The notes under the pieces were generated by a model. The model did not search any database. It worked only from the letters and a program-made list of their open reading frames with translations, and was not told where the DNA came from. Source: Lentibacillus saliphilus (GTDB taxonomy: Bacteria; Bacillota; Bacilli; Bacillales; Amphibacillaceae). From it: DNA of 64,000 nucleotides. The stretch spans positions 124,001-188,000 of the forward strand of contig NZ_JABJXD010000004.1 in the NCBI RefSeq assembly GCF_019093865.1, written 5' to 3'. Position numbers and translations under genes: made by a program. This document shows positions 44,411 through 53,588 of this stretch, piece after piece. The first letter of the stretch is position 1. Every line of letters begins with the position of its first letter.

Positions 44411-45448
44411 TTAAAAATGTTTTTGATGGATCAATTCTGTAACTTTGTCTACAGCTTCTGCTGTGGTCTTAGCTTCTATGATGATGCTATGAATATTTTT
44501 GTTTTGCCGAATGGCATGGTCATAGCGCGGGTCGTAATAATGGATCAGTAAGAGCTTGACAGCTTCATGGAATTGCTTGTTCTTCAAATGATCTTCAATA
44601 TCTTTTGCAATGGGCGTGTGTATATGCTTCTTAATGAGTTTGAACGCCTCTTTAAAGGCATCTGCATCATCCCATGGGTGATAATCACTTAATATATTGT
44701 TAACACGCTCTTGAATAGGTAGTTTAATAAATACTTGTTTGCCTTCTTCTTTTTTCTTATACAGTGAATCGGGGAGCATCACTTTGCCGATACGCTTGCT
44801 CTCGCCTTCAATAAAGACGTGACTTGCATTTTGATAGCGCACCATGTCGTTAAAAAGAAGGGCGTCAAACGTTTTTTGGTTGCTAGGCTCTAGTCCGATT
44901 TGCCCGAAGATGGAACCGCGGTGTCCAGCCATTCGCTCCAGGTCGATAACAGGCTCGCCTTGTTCCTGAAGTGCTTTTAAAATGGCTGTCTTGCCTGATC
45001 CTGTATAACCATTCAACACATAAAAATTTGGGTGAAATGGTTCATTGTTAATCCAATTGACAATCCACTTACGATAAGCACGGTATCCCCCACTCAGTCG
45101 GCTTGCTTGAATGCCCATTAAATCGAGAACAGTGGCTGCCGTTTTACTCCGCATACCACCTCGCCAACAAAAGACGGTAATATCCGTGTTGATGACTTTG
45201 AAATCCGCAATGAACTGAGGGAGCTTAGCGGAAAATAGTTCAAGTCCTCGTTGTTTAGCGATGTCAGGTCCTTTTTGTTTATAGAGCGTGCCAACTTCAG
45301 CGCGTTCCTCATCACTGAAAATAGGGATATTGATGCTTCCAGGAATTGTCGCTTCCTTAAATTCTTTAGGAGAGCGGACATCCACTAACGTGAGTGGTGC
45401 TTTTTTATGGGCTTTTAATATGTTTTGAACTGTTATATCGCGTATCAT
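44411..45448 (-). CDS. mnmH: tRNA 2-selenouridine synthase
   Basis: 345 residues from ATG 45448 after AAAGGTG. An N-terminal rhodanese domain (about 5-125) has the catalytic Cys in FCWRGGMRS. The C-terminal P-loop domain has LNGYTGSGKT (Walker A) and GHRGSIFG. The enzyme replaces sulfur by selenium in 2-thiouridine at the wobble position of tRNA, using selenophosphate from SelD. selD lies directly upstream in the same direction, which strengthens the assignment. Confidence 0.95.
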   Translation of the reverse strand: MIRDITVQNILKAHKKAPLTLVDVRSPKEFKEATIPGSINIPIFSDEERAEVGTLYKQKGPDIAKQRGLELFSAKLPQFIADFKVINTDITVFCWRGGMRSKTAATVLDLMGIQASRLSGGYRAYRKWIVNWINNEPFHPNFYVLNGYTGSGKTAILKALQEQGEPVIDLERMAGHRGSIFGQIGLEPSNQKTFDALLFNDMVRYQNASHVFIEGESKRIGKVMLPDSLYKKKEEGKQVFIKLPIQERVNNILSDYHPWDDADAFKEAFKLIKKHIHTPIAKDIEDHLKNKQFHEAVKLLLIHYYDPRYDHAIRQNKNIHSIIIEAKTTAEAVDKVTELIHQKHF

Positions 45449-45539
45449 GTTGGACACCTTTCTTGACGTTTACGTCTTTAAATGCATGGCGGATACGTCA
45501 TAACACCTCAACGTATCCGCCTTAAAATAGTATAAGTTG

Positions 45540-46580
45540 TTATGAAACGGTAATGCGACCGGTATGATCTGTTGCTTCTCCGATCATTGCAGCATGAACG
45601 CCATTTTCCTTTAGGTCGTTCAGCAGTTGTTCAGCTTCACCCTCAGGAACAGCAACTAAAAGCCCTCCTGATGTCACGGCATCAGACAAGATCCATTGAT
45701 CAACCTGTGACATAGAAGCAGGATATGTCACGCGATCCTTAATATGGGCATAATTATTTTTAGAGCCGCCTGGAATCGCGCCACCTTCAGCGAGTTCTTT
45801 TGCTCGTGATAGGACAGGGACGTCGTCAGCATAAACAGTTAGTCCGACGTGACTTGCTTCAGCCATTTCCAATGCATGTCCTAAAAGGCCAAATCCAGTA
45901 ATATCTGTGGACGCGTGGATGGTGTATGCATCCATAACTTCAGCGGCTGTCTTATTCAATGTTGTCATGATTTTTGTAACATGCTCAACTTCTGTATCGG
46001 TTAACAACTCATTTTTTAACGCAGTCGTCATAATACCGACACCAATTGGTTTCGTTAAAATGAGCTTGTCTCCAATCTGGGCACCAGCATTTGTGCGGAT
46101 ACGATCAGGATGAATTGTACCCGTTACGGCTAAACCAAACTTAGGCTCCTGATCATCGATAGAATGACCACCTACAAGCGTAACACCGGCTTCAGCCAGT
46201 TTATCTCCTGCACCTTTGAGAATGTCACTTAAAATGGATTTGTCCAGCTTAGAAATTGGAAACGCAACAATATTGAGGGCTGTGACAGGTTTTCCGCCCA
46301 TTGCATATACGTCGCTAATTGCATTTGCTGCGGCTACTTGTCCGAAGTCGTATGGATCATTTACGATCGGTGTGAAAAAGTCTAACGTTTGCACGATGGC
46401 AAGATCTTCCGTCAATTGAAACACACCTGCATCGTCGCTTGTTTCAAGTCCAACAAGTAAATTTGGATGCTTTTCCTTAGGAGGCAATGCTTTTAAAACA
46501 TTAGATAAATCAGCTGGACCAATCTTGCAGCCACAGCCACCCTTTGTCGTCAAAGTTGTTAATTTAATGGATTGTGTCAT
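45540..46580 (-). CDS. selD: Selenide, water dikinase (selenophosphate synthetase)
   Basis: 346 residues from ATG 46580. The active-site loop TTKGGCGCKIGPADL has Cys (not selenocysteine) in the catalytic position, with the essential Lys after it. SDDAGVFQL, VGGHSIDDQEPKFGLAVTG and STDITGFGLLGHALEMA are diagnostic. It makes selenophosphate from selenide and ATP. It pairs with mnmH; I see no selA, selB or selC in the window. Confidence 0.96.
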   Translation of the reverse strand: MTQSIKLTTLTTKGGCGCKIGPADLSNVLKALPPKEKHPNLLVGLETSDDAGVFQLTEDLAIVQTLDFFTPIVNDPYDFGQVAAANAISDVYAMGGKPVTALNIVAFPISKLDKSILSDILKGAGDKLAEAGVTLVGGHSIDDQEPKFGLAVTGTIHPDRIRTNAGAQIGDKLILTKPIGVGIMTTALKNELLTDTEVEHVTKIMTTLNKTAAEVMDAYTIHASTDITGFGLLGHALEMAEASHVGLTVYADDVPVLSRAKELAEGGAIPGGSKNNYAHIKDRVTYPASMSQVDQWILSDAVTSGGLLVAVPEGEAEQLLNDLKENGVHAAMIGEATDHTGRITVS

Positions 46581-46675
46581 TTTAATCAGCCTTTCAATAC
46601 ATGTCATAATTTAGTATATCAGAAGAAGCAAAGCGTTATCCCATCTTATATTGAACTGGACAATTTTCTATCTCG

Positions 46676-47437
46676 TTATTTAGGTATATCAATCGTTAGG
46701 GCAATTGGACAATGATCGCTACCCATAATATGAGGGTGTGTTTCAGATGCTCCCAGTTGCTCTCTTAGTCGATCCGATACAAGAAAATAGTCAATACGCC
46801 AACCAATATTCCGTTCACGCACGGTTTTCATATAGGACCACCATGTGTATATATCTGTTTCGTTTGGATGGAAGAAGCGAAGTGTGTCTATAAAGCCCGC
46901 ATCAAGAAGGCGCGTCATTTTCCCACGTTCCTCCTCGGTAAATCCAGAGTTCCCTTTATTCGATTTACTATTTTTTAGGTCGATTGAACTATGGGCAACG
47001 TTAAGATCACCGCATATGATGACAGGTTTCTCCTTATCGAGTTCTGTTACATAATTGTAGAATGCATCCTCCCATTCTAAACGGAGGTCCAGCCGAGCTA
47101 AATCACGTTGCGAATTCGGTGTGTATACATTCACAAGATAAAAGGTATCAAACTCAAGTGTGAGAATGCGTCCTTCTGGTTGCGAATCGGATTGTCCAAG
47201 TCCATAATAGACAGAATTTGGTTTGTTTTTTGTAAAAACCGCCGTACCAGAATAGCCTTTTCGTTCGGCATAATTCCAATAAGCTGTGTATCCATCCAAT
47301 TCAAGCTGTATTTGCCCCTCTTGGAGCTTCGTTTCTTGAACACAAAAAATATCAGCATCTACTTCGTTAAAATAATCCATAAATCCTTTTCTTACACACG
47401 CTCTTAGTCCATTCACATTCCATGAAACAAGTTTCAT
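46676..47437 (-). CDS. exoA: Exodeoxyribonuclease III (AP endonuclease)
   Basis: 253 residues starting MKLVSWNVNGLRA; the longer upstream frame has no ribosome site. Catalytic motifs are QETKLQEGQ, CGDLNVAHSSIDL (Asp and Asn), WRIDYFLVS and GSDHCPIAL (final Asp-His). It cuts DNA at abasic sites during base-excision repair. Length is normal for the Bacillus ExoA/Xth family. AGGGAGATTTGG precedes the ATG. Confidence 0.95.
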   Translation of the reverse strand: MKLVSWNVNGLRACVRKGFMDYFNEVDADIFCVQETKLQEGQIQLELDGYTAYWNYAERKGYSGTAVFTKNKPNSVYYGLGQSDSQPEGRILTLEFDTFYLVNVYTPNSQRDLARLDLRLEWEDAFYNYVTELDKEKPVIICGDLNVAHSSIDLKNSKSNKGNSGFTEEERGKMTRLLDAGFIDTLRFFHPNETDIYTWWSYMKTVRERNIGWRIDYFLVSDRLREQLGASETHPHIMGSDHCPIALTIDIPK

Positions 47438-47693
47438 TCGCCAAATCTCCCTTTGATTATACTCTTTTAATTTTATCACACTCAAAAAGATGTGCGGGAT
47501 GACTAGTGTCGGAAGTCCTAAAAAAGAAGTGAAATTGTGGCTTTTGTTTGTACAGAGCATGACGTCATATAGTGAATAAGATGTGTTTTGAAATCTAAAA
47601 GACTCATTTTAGAAGAAAGGCATATGTTTTCGACAGTAATTTCGCTATACTAAATAGTGCTTTTTGGAGATAACGAGACAGGGGGAGCACATT

Positions 47694-48968
47694 ATGTCGG
47701 ATAAACAGGTTCAAAGAAATTTCGAACCCCGATCACGACGATTTAAAAGAGAACGAAAGCAAAAGAGAAAACAAATTTACGGTCTTTTAGTCATGTTTAT
47801 TATGGCATTCGTTTTTACAGCAGGCATTTGGATTGCATTACCGATTTTGAAAGCGGGTGCTTATGCTTTATTGGATGCTCCGATTGAACAAATGACAAAA
47901 AATGCTCAAGAAGACAATACAGATTCCAAAGCATCCTCGGCTAACAATGAATCTGATTCCGAATCAGAGCAAAACAACATAAACATAACAGAAAAAGAGA
48001 ACAGTGGATCGTCTGCAGAAGAAGGCACACAGTCAAAAGAGAATGCCAACAAAGAAGAAAACGAGCAAGATGCGCATGCTCAAAAGACGTCCAACAATAA
48101 CAGCGATTTTACCGAGAACGCACAAAACGACGCAAGCCAAAAAACAAACAAAACAGAGAAGGTAACAGCCGGATACGTCTTGTCTCATAAAGTACAACGA
48201 CACGAAACATTATTTAGCATTGCAATGCACTATTATGCAACCGAGTCTTATCAAGACATATTGGCCAGCTACAATCATATCACCAACCCTGGGAAACAAA
48301 TTCAGGCGGGTATGACACTTGATATTCCTGATCCAAAATACATGATCTATCATACCGTCAAGCGGGGCGAATCGTTACTGACAATTTGTAATACATATTA
48401 TGATACGTCTGCATATTGCGGCGCTTTGGCACGGCATAACAGCATTTCTGATCCGAACCACCTTGAATTGGGAACGCGTTTATTTATTCCGAGTCCTATA
48501 TTGATGGACAAGGATGTACAGCTACCAAAAGAGGAAGAGTCTGAGGTGCCTACAAGCAATGAGCCCGAAGCAAACGATACGTACAACGTCACGATTAATA
48601 AGGCGAAAAATGAATTAACGGTATCCAAAGGCAATAAAGTTATTAAAACTTTCCCAGTTGGGACAGGTAAAGAAAAGTCCACAACCCCAGAAGGTACGTT
48701 TAAAATTGCAAACAAGCTGGAAAATCCTTGGTATCGAGAAGGTGGTATCGCTGGTGGAGATCCGGCTAATCCATTAGGTAGTAATTGGCTCGGTTTAGAT
48801 GTACCTGGAACGGACGGCACGTTATATGGCATTCATGGAACGAATAATCCTGATTCTATCGGTACACATGTAAGTCAAGGGTGTGTTCGTATGCATAACA
48901 AAGACATTGAATGGCTTTATGACTATCTACCAATGTATACAACTGTAAAAATTATTAGTGGTGAATAG
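47694..48968 (+). CDS. Membrane-anchored LysM-L,D-transpeptidase (YkuD)
   Basis: 424 residues from ATG 47694, after AGGGGGAGC. A basic N terminus, one membrane helix (about 34-56), a long Asn/Ser/Glu-rich linker (to ~155), two LysM repeats (KVQRHETLFSIAMHYY..., HTVKRGESLLTICNTYY...) and a C-terminal YkuD domain. The catalytic motif is IHGTNNPDSIGTHVSQGCVRM (nucleophile Cys). It would cross-link or modify peptidoglycan outside the membrane. Gln replaces His in the common SHGC form. Confidence 0.92.
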   Translation: MSDKQVQRNFEPRSRRFKRERKQKRKQIYGLLVMFIMAFVFTAGIWIALPILKAGAYALLDAPIEQMTKNAQEDNTDSKASSANNESDSESEQNNINITEKENSGSSAEEGTQSKENANKEENEQDAHAQKTSNNNSDFTENAQNDASQKTNKTEKVTAGYVLSHKVQRHETLFSIAMHYYATESYQDILASYNHITNPGKQIQAGMTLDIPDPKYMIYHTVKRGESLLTICNTYYDTSAYCGALARHNSISDPNHLELGTRLFIPSPILMDKDVQLPKEEESEVPTSNEPEANDTYNVTINKAKNELTVSKGNKVIKTFPVGTGKEKSTTPEGTFKIANKLENPWYREGGIAGGDPANPLGSNWLGLDVPGTDGTLYGIHGTNNPDSIGTHVSQGCVRMHNKDIEWLYDYLPMYTTVKIISGE

Positions 48969-48974
48969 AAGAAA

Positions 48975-49009
48975 TGTCCTGTGAGATACTGTCTTACAGG
49001 GCGTTTTTT
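48975..49009 (+). terminator. Terminator of the L,D-transpeptidase gene
   Basis: Stem GTCCTGTGAGA/TCTTACAGGGC (wobbles included) followed by TTTTTT. Confidence 0.75.
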
Positions 49010-49071
49010 ATTGAACGGTTTGATTAGGATGGTACTTTCTTTATACCTTTTAAAATGTTTAACAAATTTGG

Positions 49072-49128
49072 TTGACAAAGTACTAAGCCTATAATACACT
49101 TGAATGGTGTATTAAGCTGTTAATACAC
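49072..49128 (+). promoter_or_regulatory. Promoter and first operator of the second YtrA-ABC operon
   Basis: TTGACA (49072-49077), 17-base spacer, TACACT (49095-49100). From 49107 to 49128 a perfect 9-bp inverted repeat (GTGTATTAA, four-base spacer GCTG, TTAATACAC) sits at the expected transcript start. Confidence 0.8.
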
Positions 49129-49196
49129 GGTTTTAATTTAACAAATGCGTATAGTTGTCCGTAAGTGTTTAAGGTTTTCATATTTTTTTACGTTTG

Positions 49197-49218
49197 GTGT
49201 ATGAACCAATTAATACAC
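49197..49218 (+). promoter_or_regulatory. Second operator copy, 90 bp downstream
   Basis: GTGTATGAA, spacer CCAA, TTAATACAC: the same palindrome with one mismatch. Its centre is exactly 90 bp after that of the first, in the long leader of the operon. Confidence 0.75.
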
Positions 49219-49338
49219 ACACTAAAAAGGTACTAAAATTTGCAGGTTGATCGTGGGTATAACCGAGCAACAGGAGCATTAAATACAGGCCTTTAATGAA
49301 TGCTTTCTTATACAGGTTAGAAAAAGAGGTGACGATGT

Positions 49339-49734
49339 ATGCAACTAAAATTCAACACGCGGGATCCTGTTTATATGCAAGTCATTCGTTATTTTAAGAC
49401 GCAAATTGCAACAGGGGTGTTAGAGCCAGGCGAAGAAATTCCATCCAGACGGGAAATTGCCAATATGTTTAAGATTAATCCCAATACAGCACAGCGGGCT
49501 TATAAGGAAATGGAGGAGCAGGGTTTGATACGAACAGAACGGAACTTTCCAAGTAAAATAACGCGTGATGAATCCGTCATTCAACATGTACGTGAAGAAC
49601 TGGTCGTAACAGCTGTGAATGATTTTGTGGATGCGATTAAGCCTGTTAATGTGCCATTGGATGAATTACTTGATCTTGTAAAACAGAAATATGCAGGAGC
49701 AGACGATCAAAAAGGAGGGGCATTAGATGATTGA
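49339..49734 (+). CDS. GntR-family regulator, YtrA subfamily (second module)
   Basis: 131 residues. Winged helix with DPVYMQVIRYFKTQIATGVLEPGEEIPSRREIA and MFKINPNTAQRAYKEMEEQGLI; short helical C terminus. It probably represses its own operon through the two GTGTATTAA palindromes upstream. The stop overlaps the ATPase start by eight bases. About 210 bases of leader separate it from the likely transcript start. Confidence 0.93.
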   Translation: MQLKFNTRDPVYMQVIRYFKTQIATGVLEPGEEIPSRREIANMFKINPNTAQRAYKEMEEQGLIRTERNFPSKITRDESVIQHVREELVVTAVNDFVDAIKPVNVPLDELLDLVKQKYAGADDQKGGALDD

Positions 49735-50416
49735 AGTAAAAAACATGGTGAAGAAATTTGGCTTCAAAAAAGTACTGGATGATGTGTCGTTTACCGCTGA
49801 AAAAGGCCAGATTACTTGTTTAATTGGTGTGAACGGCGTAGGAAAAACAACAATTATGAACGCAATTATGAATTTAACCCCAATTAATGGTGGTGACATT
49901 TTAATTGATGGACAAAAGCTTAATAAACACACATATGAAAAAGTGACGTTCATTCCTGATGCGATTACAATGCTGCCACAGATGAAGATCGGTGAGGCAA
50001 TGGAATTTATGAGTGATTTTTATGATAGCTGGAACGAAGCACGTGCGAATGACATGATTGATTTTTTCCGATTGAACAAAAATGACCGAATTAACACATT
50101 GTCAAAAGGGAACACAGCGAAGGCGAATTTATTGATGGGGCTCGCTTTAGATGTTGATTACGTGTTAATGGACGAACCATTTTCAGGGATTGATATGTTT
50201 AGCCGCGAGCAGATTGCTAATGTCTTTACAAGTCATTTAATTGAAGACCGAGGTGTCATCATTACGACACATGAAATCCAGGATATTGAGCATTTGATAG
50301 ATAAAGCTGTTCTGCTAGATAACGGTACCGTGTACAGATCGTTCGATGTTGAAGAGCTAAGAGAGAATGAAGGTAAATCGATAGTTGATGTGATGCGGGA
50401 GGTGTATCAAGGATGA
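49727..50416 (+). CDS. ABC transporter ATP-binding protein (second YtrA module)
   Basis: 229 residues, just one nucleotide-binding domain. Walker A is GVNGVGKTT, the signature region LSKGNTAKANLLMGLA, Walker B YVLMDEPFSGID, H-loop TTHEIQD. As in the first module the signature is LSKG rather than LSGG. GGAGGGG precedes the ATG; a four-base overlap follows. Confidence 0.93.
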   Translation: MIEVKNMVKKFGFKKVLDDVSFTAEKGQITCLIGVNGVGKTTIMNAIMNLTPINGGDILIDGQKLNKHTYEKVTFIPDAITMLPQMKIGEAMEFMSDFYDSWNEARANDMIDFFRLNKNDRINTLSKGNTAKANLLMGLALDVDYVLMDEPFSGIDMFSREQIANVFTSHLIEDRGVIITTHEIQDIEHLIDKAVLLDNGTVYRSFDVEELRENEGKSIVDVMREVYQG

Positions 50417-51246
50417 AGCGTTATGTAAAACTTGTAAACTTTGAATTTAACCGAATCGCAAAAGTGTATGCTGTTTTACTAGGGATTATTTTAACGTCAC
50501 AAATTATCGGCGTTATGATAACGGCTAATGGTTACTTGAAAAAAGCCGATAAAGCAATGAATGAAGATATGATGTCAAAGGCTGAATTCCTACAGATGTA
50601 TGGACAAATGGACTTTCATAATATCGCTTATTCAATTTGGTTTATTGGTCCAATTGCACTTAGTGTTGCTGCTGTTGCCTTTTATATCTTCTTGATTTGG
50701 TATCGAGATTGGTTTGGTAAGAATACGTTTGCCTATCGCTTACTGACGTTACCAACTGCACGTTTGAATGTGTTTTTTGCCAAGCTGACAACGATTGTGT
50801 TAATGACATTTGGCTTTATCGCGTTTCAATTTATCATTTATCCAATTGAATCGACTGTGATGAAATGGATGGTGCCAAAAGACTTTCGAATTGATTTGAC
50901 GTTTCATGAGTTAACGCAACAGATGTTGGACTTAGGTTTATTGTATCCTACTGAGCCGATGTTGTTTTTATTACACTATGGTATTGGGATTATCGCTGTC
51001 ACAATTTTGTTTACAGTCATTTTGTTTGAGCGAAGCTTCCGGTGGAAAGGGATTATTTTTGGTGTCATTTACAGTGCAGTTGCAGGTATTGTTATCTTTT
51101 TACCGCTCATCTTGCAAGAATTCCTTTTAAATGGATACTTTTATCCATCTGAGCTTATACGGTTATCAATGTTGGCCGGAGTGATTGTTTTGGCCGGATC
51201 AATTGCGCTCAGTGGCTATTTACTAAATAAAAAAATCCGGATATAG
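50413..51246 (+). CDS. ABC transporter permease (second YtrA module)
   Basis: 277 residues with about six hydrophobic segments; the first loop is long and charged (KKADKAMNEDMMSKAEF). No binding protein gene is nearby, so export is likelier than import. Start overlaps the ATPase stop (ATGA). Confidence 0.85.
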   Translation: MKRYVKLVNFEFNRIAKVYAVLLGIILTSQIIGVMITANGYLKKADKAMNEDMMSKAEFLQMYGQMDFHNIAYSIWFIGPIALSVAAVAFYIFLIWYRDWFGKNTFAYRLLTLPTARLNVFFAKLTTIVLMTFGFIAFQFIIYPIESTVMKWMVPKDFRIDLTFHELTQQMLDLGLLYPTEPMLFLLHYGIGIIAVTILFTVILFERSFRWKGIIFGVIYSAVAGIVIFLPLILQEFLLNGYFYPSELIRLSMLAGVIVLAGSIALSGYLLNKKIRI

Positions 51247-51258
51247 GAGGGTTAACAG

Positions 51259-52488
51259 ATGAACAAGTATTGGAAATCTATCTTAGTATTTACGATGATT
51301 GTCCTTGGAATTGGAACGTTTTATGCGCAAAGCATTTTTGCATCAGGCGGATATCCAGACTTTAAAATAAAAACGATAGCGGGAGATGCTAAAGAAGCAG
51401 AGGCCATTCAGGTTCGTGCACATTATTCAGCTCCAAAATACGAAGGCTCTGTAACCATTACAGCAAATGGAACGTCTGATATGAATGATCTTACATTTTG
51501 GGAGCGTCTCGACGGGATGATCAATAATCCAGATTATAGGCGATTAACAACGGATTACCGTCAATTTATGCGTGGTAAATACATGTGGGGTCAAAATATG
51601 TATGAAGACGATGATCATTTGGCGTATGCAGATATTCATTATGACTTTCGCTCATTCCAAGCCGGTAATTTTAACTTTAACATTGCAGTTCTGGATAAGG
51701 AAAATGATGAAACGAATGAATTCACATATGATGTTAAAGACGATCGGGCGATCAACCATATGTACGTCGAGAGTGTCGAGAAGGTTGATGACGAGTTAAA
51801 AGTATTTACGACAATTAATCGGTATTCCAATGGCTCAGATGAACATGAAATTCGTTTATATATATTTGATCTGAATACACAAGATCTAGTTGATGTCAAA
51901 ACAGTTGAGAGTGTTGTAGATGAAGGAGAATATGATGCGTATCTTCAGATGTTACGAGAATCAGATACGCTGAAACCGAAAGATTATGTTGTTTTTCGTA
52001 GGGAGCTTATTGAACACAAAGTTGTTGAAGATGAGGCGAACGGGAATTATGAAGAACCTCATACTGTTGAAAGTGATTTAATTGTATACAATTTGAAAAC
52101 AGATGAGCTTGAAACCCTTGATATGCCTAAGCAATTAGAGGAAAAAGCGCGGGTCAATTTATTTGATGGGAAAAATTTATATTTCACTGAAGCAAATGAC
52201 ACAGGTTTAACAATCATCACATACAGTATCAAAGATCAAAACATATTACATGAACGACACGTGGACATTGATCATGCTGAAAATGTAGAAGAATATGCCC
52301 ATTTAACAGTTCAAAACGATCGTTTCTATATCAATTACAATCAGCCTGAGTCTAATCAACTACCAACTATCTATATACTTGATACGGAAACAGGAGACAT
52401 TGTGTATGAAGGTAATATCGTTGCAAAAACACCTGCAGATCTACCGGAGGACTACAGCTTTTCAATCTTTCAGCTAGCTGTTCAATAA
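51259..52488 (+). CDS. Large extracytoplasmic protein of the second YtrA module
   Basis: 409 residues. An N-terminal hydrophobic helix (about 7-28, ending FASGG) is a signal peptide or anchor. The rest is hydrophilic and strand-rich, with repeated patterns such as IYILDTETGDIVYEG and LIVYNLKTDELETLDMP that suggest a beta-propeller. It starts 12 bases after the permease stop with AGGAGGG. It may sense or shape the transported substrate outside the cell. Confidence 0.82.
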   Translation: MNKYWKSILVFTMIVLGIGTFYAQSIFASGGYPDFKIKTIAGDAKEAEAIQVRAHYSAPKYEGSVTITANGTSDMNDLTFWERLDGMINNPDYRRLTTDYRQFMRGKYMWGQNMYEDDDHLAYADIHYDFRSFQAGNFNFNIAVLDKENDETNEFTYDVKDDRAINHMYVESVEKVDDELKVFTTINRYSNGSDEHEIRLYIFDLNTQDLVDVKTVESVVDEGEYDAYLQMLRESDTLKPKDYVVFRRELIEHKVVEDEANGNYEEPHTVESDLIVYNLKTDELETLDMPKQLEEKARVNLFDGKNLYFTEANDTGLTIITYSIKDQNILHERHVDIDHAENVEEYAHLTVQNDRFYINYNQPESNQLPTIYILDTETGDIVYEGNIVAKTPADLPEDYSFSIFQLAVQ

Positions 52489-52516
52489 TGTAGATGAAGA
52501 TTATGTGAGGGGCTAT

Positions 52517-52541
52517 AGCACAGGCTTTATCCGTCTGTGCT
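52517..52541 (+). terminator. Hairpin after the second YtrA operon
   Basis: Stem AGCACAG/CTGTGCT, followed by TGCCTTTCT; a weak terminator, so the lipoprotein genes downstream could be partly co-transcribed. Confidence 0.5.
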
Positions 52542-52581
52542 TGCCTTTCTATGATTGTAAATTTGAAAAGGGGGAGCAGTC

Positions 52582-52986
52582 GTGAGAAGAATAGGGGGAT
52601 TGCTTATTGTTGTCATCCTTTTGCTTGGTGGTTGTGATTTGAGCCAAGTGCATCATAATATGGACTTGCAAAACGACATTCATGCAGTGATGACATCCAA
52701 AGATGAGGACACAATTGATCTAGGGTCTATGATTGATTTTGAATGGGACGAGGCTTTTTTATTCACGCCATATACACCTAAGTCCACCATTAAGAATGAG
52801 GTGGGATTAAAGGATCCGAGTGGCATTAGTTATAGAGATGATATTCAATTACTCGTATTCGTAAAGGACGAGACCCCAATTGAGTATGTGGAAATCGCGA
52901 GAGAATATGGAGATGTCACGCGACCGAACCAGTTTAAATTGGTTCCAAGTAACGATCAGCTACGTATTAATCGGAATGAATCATAA
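52582..52986 (+). CDS. Lipoprotein of unknown function
   Basis: 134 residues from GTG 52582 after AAAGGGGGAGC. The signal peptide ends in the lipobox LLLGGC (lipid Cys ~18). The mature part is acidic, about 115 residues, with no family I know. It follows the ABC module and precedes a second lipoprotein; both mature parts begin with a similar acidic stretch (LQNDIHAVMTSKDE here, LLDEDIAAVKLSK there), so they may be diverged relatives. Confidence 0.72.
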   Translation: MRRIGGLLIVVILLLGGCDLSQVHHNMDLQNDIHAVMTSKDEDTIDLGSMIDFEWDEAFLFTPYTPKSTIKNEVGLKDPSGISYRDDIQLLVFVKDETPIEYVEIAREYGDVTRPNQFKLVPSNDQLRINRNES

Positions 52987-53050
52987 CAAGGGCATCGCTT
53001 TGAAATTCAACGCTGTGTTGCATGTGTATGTATGAGGGAGATGATATGCA

Positions 53051-53488
53051 TTGGTGAAGAGAATTTTGTGTCTTGTAAGTATATTTAGTCTCGTATTTAT
53101 AGTAGGATGTCCGATGCGATCACAAACAATGGATCTGCTTGATGAAGACATCGCTGCAGTCAAATTATCAAAATCTAATGGTCATGGTGGTATCAATGAA
53201 GATGTTTCCTATGTTTTTACAGATCAACAGACGTTAGATTTTTTTCGAAAGGCCATTACAACAGCAACTAAGGATTCAAATGACGTTGTGAATGATCCTG
53301 AATATGATGTGATGGTGGAATATGAGCCTAATAAGGATGGTCAGCTGCCAACGCACGGTCTCCATCTCATTCTTGGTGAAACAGGATCAGCCAGCAAGCT
53401 GATGTATGTAACAAATACGGATGTTTATGTCACAACGAAAAACGTAACAAAAAAGTTGCGTCAGCTTATTTTAAATGAATCACAGTAA
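53051..53488 (+). CDS. Second lipoprotein of unknown function
   Basis: 145 residues from TTG 53051 (GAGGGAGATGA upstream; GTG 53054 possible). Signal peptide with lipobox FIVGC (Cys ~20). The mature domain has YVFTDQQTLDFFRKAI and HGLHLILGE, a pattern seen in small Bacillus lipoproteins of unknown role. A strong terminator follows. Confidence 0.75.
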   Translation: MVKRILCLVSIFSLVFIVGCPMRSQTMDLLDEDIAAVKLSKSNGHGGINEDVSYVFTDQQTLDFFRKAITTATKDSNDVVNDPEYDVMVEYEPNKDGQLPTHGLHLILGETGSASKLMYVTNTDVYVTTKNVTKKLRQLILNESQ

Positions 53489-53525
53489 AGAGCCTGTACG
53501 TTTATTAAGCGTATCAGGCTCTTTT
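53487..53525 (+). terminator. Terminator after the lipoprotein genes
   Basis: Stem AAAGAGCCTG with CAGGCTCTTT, inner TACG/CGTA, then T. Confidence 0.85.
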
Positions 53526-53588
53526 GCTGAACTTCTTTTTTATATCAGTGCAGGCTGGAATCGCTTTGTAGATCAAGCAATCTCTTTC

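Noticed and set aside
45540-46580. Selenocysteine codon in selD
   Set aside because: The catalytic position is a normal Cys codon; there is no in-frame TGA.
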